From Gammaproteobacteria bacterium (GTDB lineage Bacteria; Pseudomonadota; Gammaproteobacteria; Xanthomonadales; Xanthomonadaceae), in the NCBI GenBank assembly GCA_012510865.1, contig JAAZHF010000075.1, positions 1-7,543 of the forward strand: DNA of 7,543 nt. Reading direction: 5' to 3'. The position numbers and the translations under genes are program-made. Shown here piece by piece: positions 6,000 to 7,543 of the stretch. Positions within the stretch are counted from its first letter, which is position 1; each line of letters begins with the position of its first letter. The notes under the pieces were generated by a model. The model made no database searches, was not told the origin of the DNA, and was given only the letters and a program-made list of their open reading frames with translations.

Positions 6000-6797
6000 A
6001 TGATGCTGCGCGAATGGGCGGACGAGCCCAGGCTGGTGCCCGCGCTGCCTTCCGAAGTGACCCGCTTCAACGAAGCCATCGACGAGGCCATCTGCGAGTC
6101 CGTCGAGTACTATTCGATGGAGGTCGAGCGCTGGCGCGACATCTTCCTGGGGGTGCTGGGGCATGACCTGCGCACTCCGCTCACCGCCATCCTGATGACG
6201 TCCGAACACATCGGCCGGCTGGCCTCCGATGCCCCGGTCGCGAGGGCCGCCCAGCGCCTGGTCGATAGCGGCGAAAGCATGCGGCGACTGCTGGACAGGC
6301 TGCTGGTGTACAGCCGCTCGAGGATCGGGGTCGGCTTCGAGGTGCAGCGGAAGGACGTCGACCTGGCGGCCGCCTGCCGGGAGGAGATCGACCTGCTGCG
6401 GGCGTCGCGGCCCGATGCCGGTGTCGTGCTGGATGCCCCGGACGAGCTGCGTGGAATGTTCGACAAGGCGAGCATCCGCGAGGCGCTCGCGAACCTCGTG
6501 GTGAACGCCTGGAAGTACGGGGCCGACGGCAGCGAGGTCCGGGTAGAGCTGCGGGACCGCGGCGGCGCCGCGGAACTTGTCGTCCGGAACGCGGGCGAAC
6601 CGATCCCGCGCGAAGCCCTGCAACACATGTTCGAGCCGTTGCGCCGCGCCAGTCTCTACAGCGGCCAGCCGGAACGGACGAGCCTCGGCCTCGGGCTGTT
6701 CGTGGTGAGCCAGATCGCGAAGGCCCATGCCGGGACCGTGGCGGCGGACTCCGCGGACGGGGAGACCTGGTTCCGGCTGGAGCTGCCCCGGAGCTGA
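6000..6797 (+). CDS. Sensor histidine kinase core, apparently lacking its sensor region
   Basis: From ATG 6000 this encodes 265 residues with the two catalytic kinase domains. The dimerisation/phosphoacceptor domain has the H-box FLGVLGHDLRTPLTAI with phospho-accepting H55. It is preceded by a helix, FNEAIDEAICESVEYY (23-38). The ATPase domain has the N-box NLVVNAWKYG (165-174), NAGEPIP (197-203) in place of a DxGxG motif, an F-box-like MFEPLRR, and the G-rich LGLGLFVVSQIAKAHAG (229-245). It would autophosphorylate and pass phosphate to a response regulator, but no regulator gene is nearby. There is no membrane segment. As I recall, complete relatives carry an N-terminal sensory domain before the FNEAI helix; here the upstream same-frame sequence is Arg/Ser-rich and not family-like. 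Truncation by deletion or a sequencing indel is therefore likely, unless the start at 6000, with its strong ribosome site, makes a deliberate short cytoplasmic kinase. The gene converges on the dioxygenase gene with a 19-bp gap. Confidence 0.8.
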   Translation: MMLREWADEPRLVPALPSEVTRFNEAIDEAICESVEYYSMEVERWRDIFLGVLGHDLRTPLTAILMTSEHIGRLASDAPVARAAQRLVDSGESMRRLLDRLLVYSRSRIGVGFEVQRKDVDLAAACREEIDLLRASRPDAGVVLDAPDELRGMFDKASIREALANLVVNAWKYGADGSEVRVELRDRGGAAELVVRNAGEPIPREALQHMFEPLRRASLYSGQPERTSLGLGLFVVSQIAKAHAGTVAADSADGETWFRLELPRS

Positions 6798-6816
6798 GGC
6801 GGGCCTGTCTCCGGCG

Positions 6817-7543
6817 TCAGATGTTCGAGGTGTCGGGATGCAGGTTTCCCGGCAGTGGCGGGGATCCCCCGCCATCGGTCCGACGTGCGCCGCAGTCCGC
6901 GCCGAGGGTGTACGAAGTCATCGACAGCGAGCCATAGGCGGGGCCTTCGACCAGGACATCGGCGCCGCGTCCCGCCGCCGTGGCCGCGCCGGCAAGGTAC
7001 AGCAGCGGCAGGAAGTGTTCGTCGGTCGGTGCGGCCGCTGCGTAATCGGGATGGCGCATGAGCTCGGCGGCGTCGCCCGGACGCTCGGCCAGCACCTGCC
7101 TGGCCTCGTCGTCGAAGCGGTGGTTCCAGTCGAACCCGGCGTCGGGCCGGCTCCAGTCCATCGCGCGCAGGTTGTGGACCACGTTGCCGCTGCCCAGGAG
7201 CAGGACGCCGCGTTCGCGCAGCGTGGCGAGGCGGGCACCAAGCCCGACGTGGTACTCAGGCGGCTTCTGCGCATTGATCGACAGCTGCACGACCGGGATG
7301 TCGGCGTCGGGGAAGGCGTGCACGAGCACCGACCACGTGCCGTGGTCCAGGCCCCAGCCGTCGATGTCGGCGCCGACATGGTCCGGCTTCGCGGCTTCGG
7401 CGACCTCTTCGGCCAGCGCCGGCAGGCCCGGCGCGGGGTACTGGACCTGGAACAGCTCCTCGGGGAAGCCATAGAAATCGTGGATCGTGCGCGGACGCGC
7501 CATCGCGGTGACCGCGGTGGCGTTCACGTACCAGTGCGCGGAC
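6817..7543 (-). CDS. ygiD: 4,5-DOPA-type extradiol dioxygenase (YgiD family), 5' end beyond window
   Basis: This is the C-terminal 241 residues of a LigB-superfamily ring-cleaving dioxygenase of the YgiD/DODA type. Escherichia coli YgiD opens the ring of L-DOPA at the 4,5 position and is metal-dependent. The frame runs off the right edge with SAHWYV, which includes one expected metal-ligand histidine. Conserved blocks follow in the family order: AVTAMARPRTIHDFYGFPEELF, QYPAPG, WGLDHGTWSVLVHAFPDADIPVVQLSI, GSGNVVHNLRAMDW, PTDEHFLPLLYLAGA (second ligand histidine) and YGSLSMTSYTLG. The first ligand, expected in a GHGSPMN-like motif, would lie about 30-40 residues upstream, outside the window. 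Third-position GC and length fit an intact gene of about 260-280 residues. The physiological substrate in bacteria is often unknown, so the DOPA activity is a family-level assignment. It ends 19 bp from the convergent kinase stop. Confidence 0.9.
   Translation of the reverse strand, partial: SAHWYVNATAVTAMARPRTIHDFYGFPEELFQVQYPAPGLPALAEEVAEAAKPDHVGADIDGWGLDHGTWSVLVHAFPDADIPVVQLSINAQKPPEYHVGLGARLATLRERGVLLLGSGNVVHNLRAMDWSRPDAGFDWNHRFDDEARQVLAERPGDAAELMRHPDYAAAAPTDEHFLPLLYLAGAATAAGRGADVLVEGPAYGSLSMTSYTLGADCGARRTDGGGSPPLPGNLHPDTSNI

Noticed and set aside
5951..6091. Short minus-strand frame ending in a natural-looking IIEAFLQREEADLQAKR tail
   Set aside because: Only about 46 codons, antisense to the kinase start and sharing its third codon positions, so it most likely reflects the kinase codon bias. 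It is worth remembering only if the kinase start proves to be elsewhere.
5352..6875. 507-codon open frame on the minus strand across the hypothetical gene and the kinase
   Set aside because: It overlaps the well-supported kinase and the end of the dioxygenase gene and shows no family motif.

Overview
The window looks like chromosomal DNA of a high-GC gammaproteobacterium, most likely a member of the Xanthomonadaceae (Luteimonas/Lysobacter type). That placement rests on the very high GC at third codon positions and on the character of the encoded proteins. It is a judgement from reading; no search was run. Seven loci are supported, two of them cut by the window edges.

Left part: the 3' remains of an FUSC-type membrane transporter gene (1-523) carry a reading-frame break and what looks like an internal deletion. 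A short intact arsC-type reductase gene follows (567-968).

Centre: this is a copper and denitrification locus. A leftward pair encodes a small His/Cys-containing DUF2946-like exported protein (3163-3573) and a TonB-dependent copper receptor of the OprC/NosA family (992-3094). Rightward from the same 198-bp intergenic region runs nirK (3772-5148), a class II copper nitrite reductase with an extra N-terminal cupredoxin domain, closed by a strong hairpin terminator (5166-5200). The shared intergenic region holds two FNR/DNR-like boxes. Each is centred 41.5 bp from a predicted start site and 30.5 bp from the 5' edge of a plausible -10 element, one pointing each way. My inference is that a CRP/FNR-family regulator co-induces outer-membrane copper import and the copper enzyme that needs the metal, under low oxygen or nitrogen-oxide exposure. 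This is the most interesting feature of the window.

Right part: an unrecognised 218-residue protein (5284-5940) is followed by a histidine kinase core that appears to lack its sensor region (6000-6797). Converging on it is an extradiol dioxygenase of the YgiD/4,5-DOPA type (6817-7543), whose start lies beyond the window.

No tRNA, rRNA, CRISPR array, insertion sequence or long repeat was seen. No gene-free stretch exceeds 300 bases. The longest are 3574-3771 (the divergent control region) and 5149-5283 (terminator plus a possible promoter).
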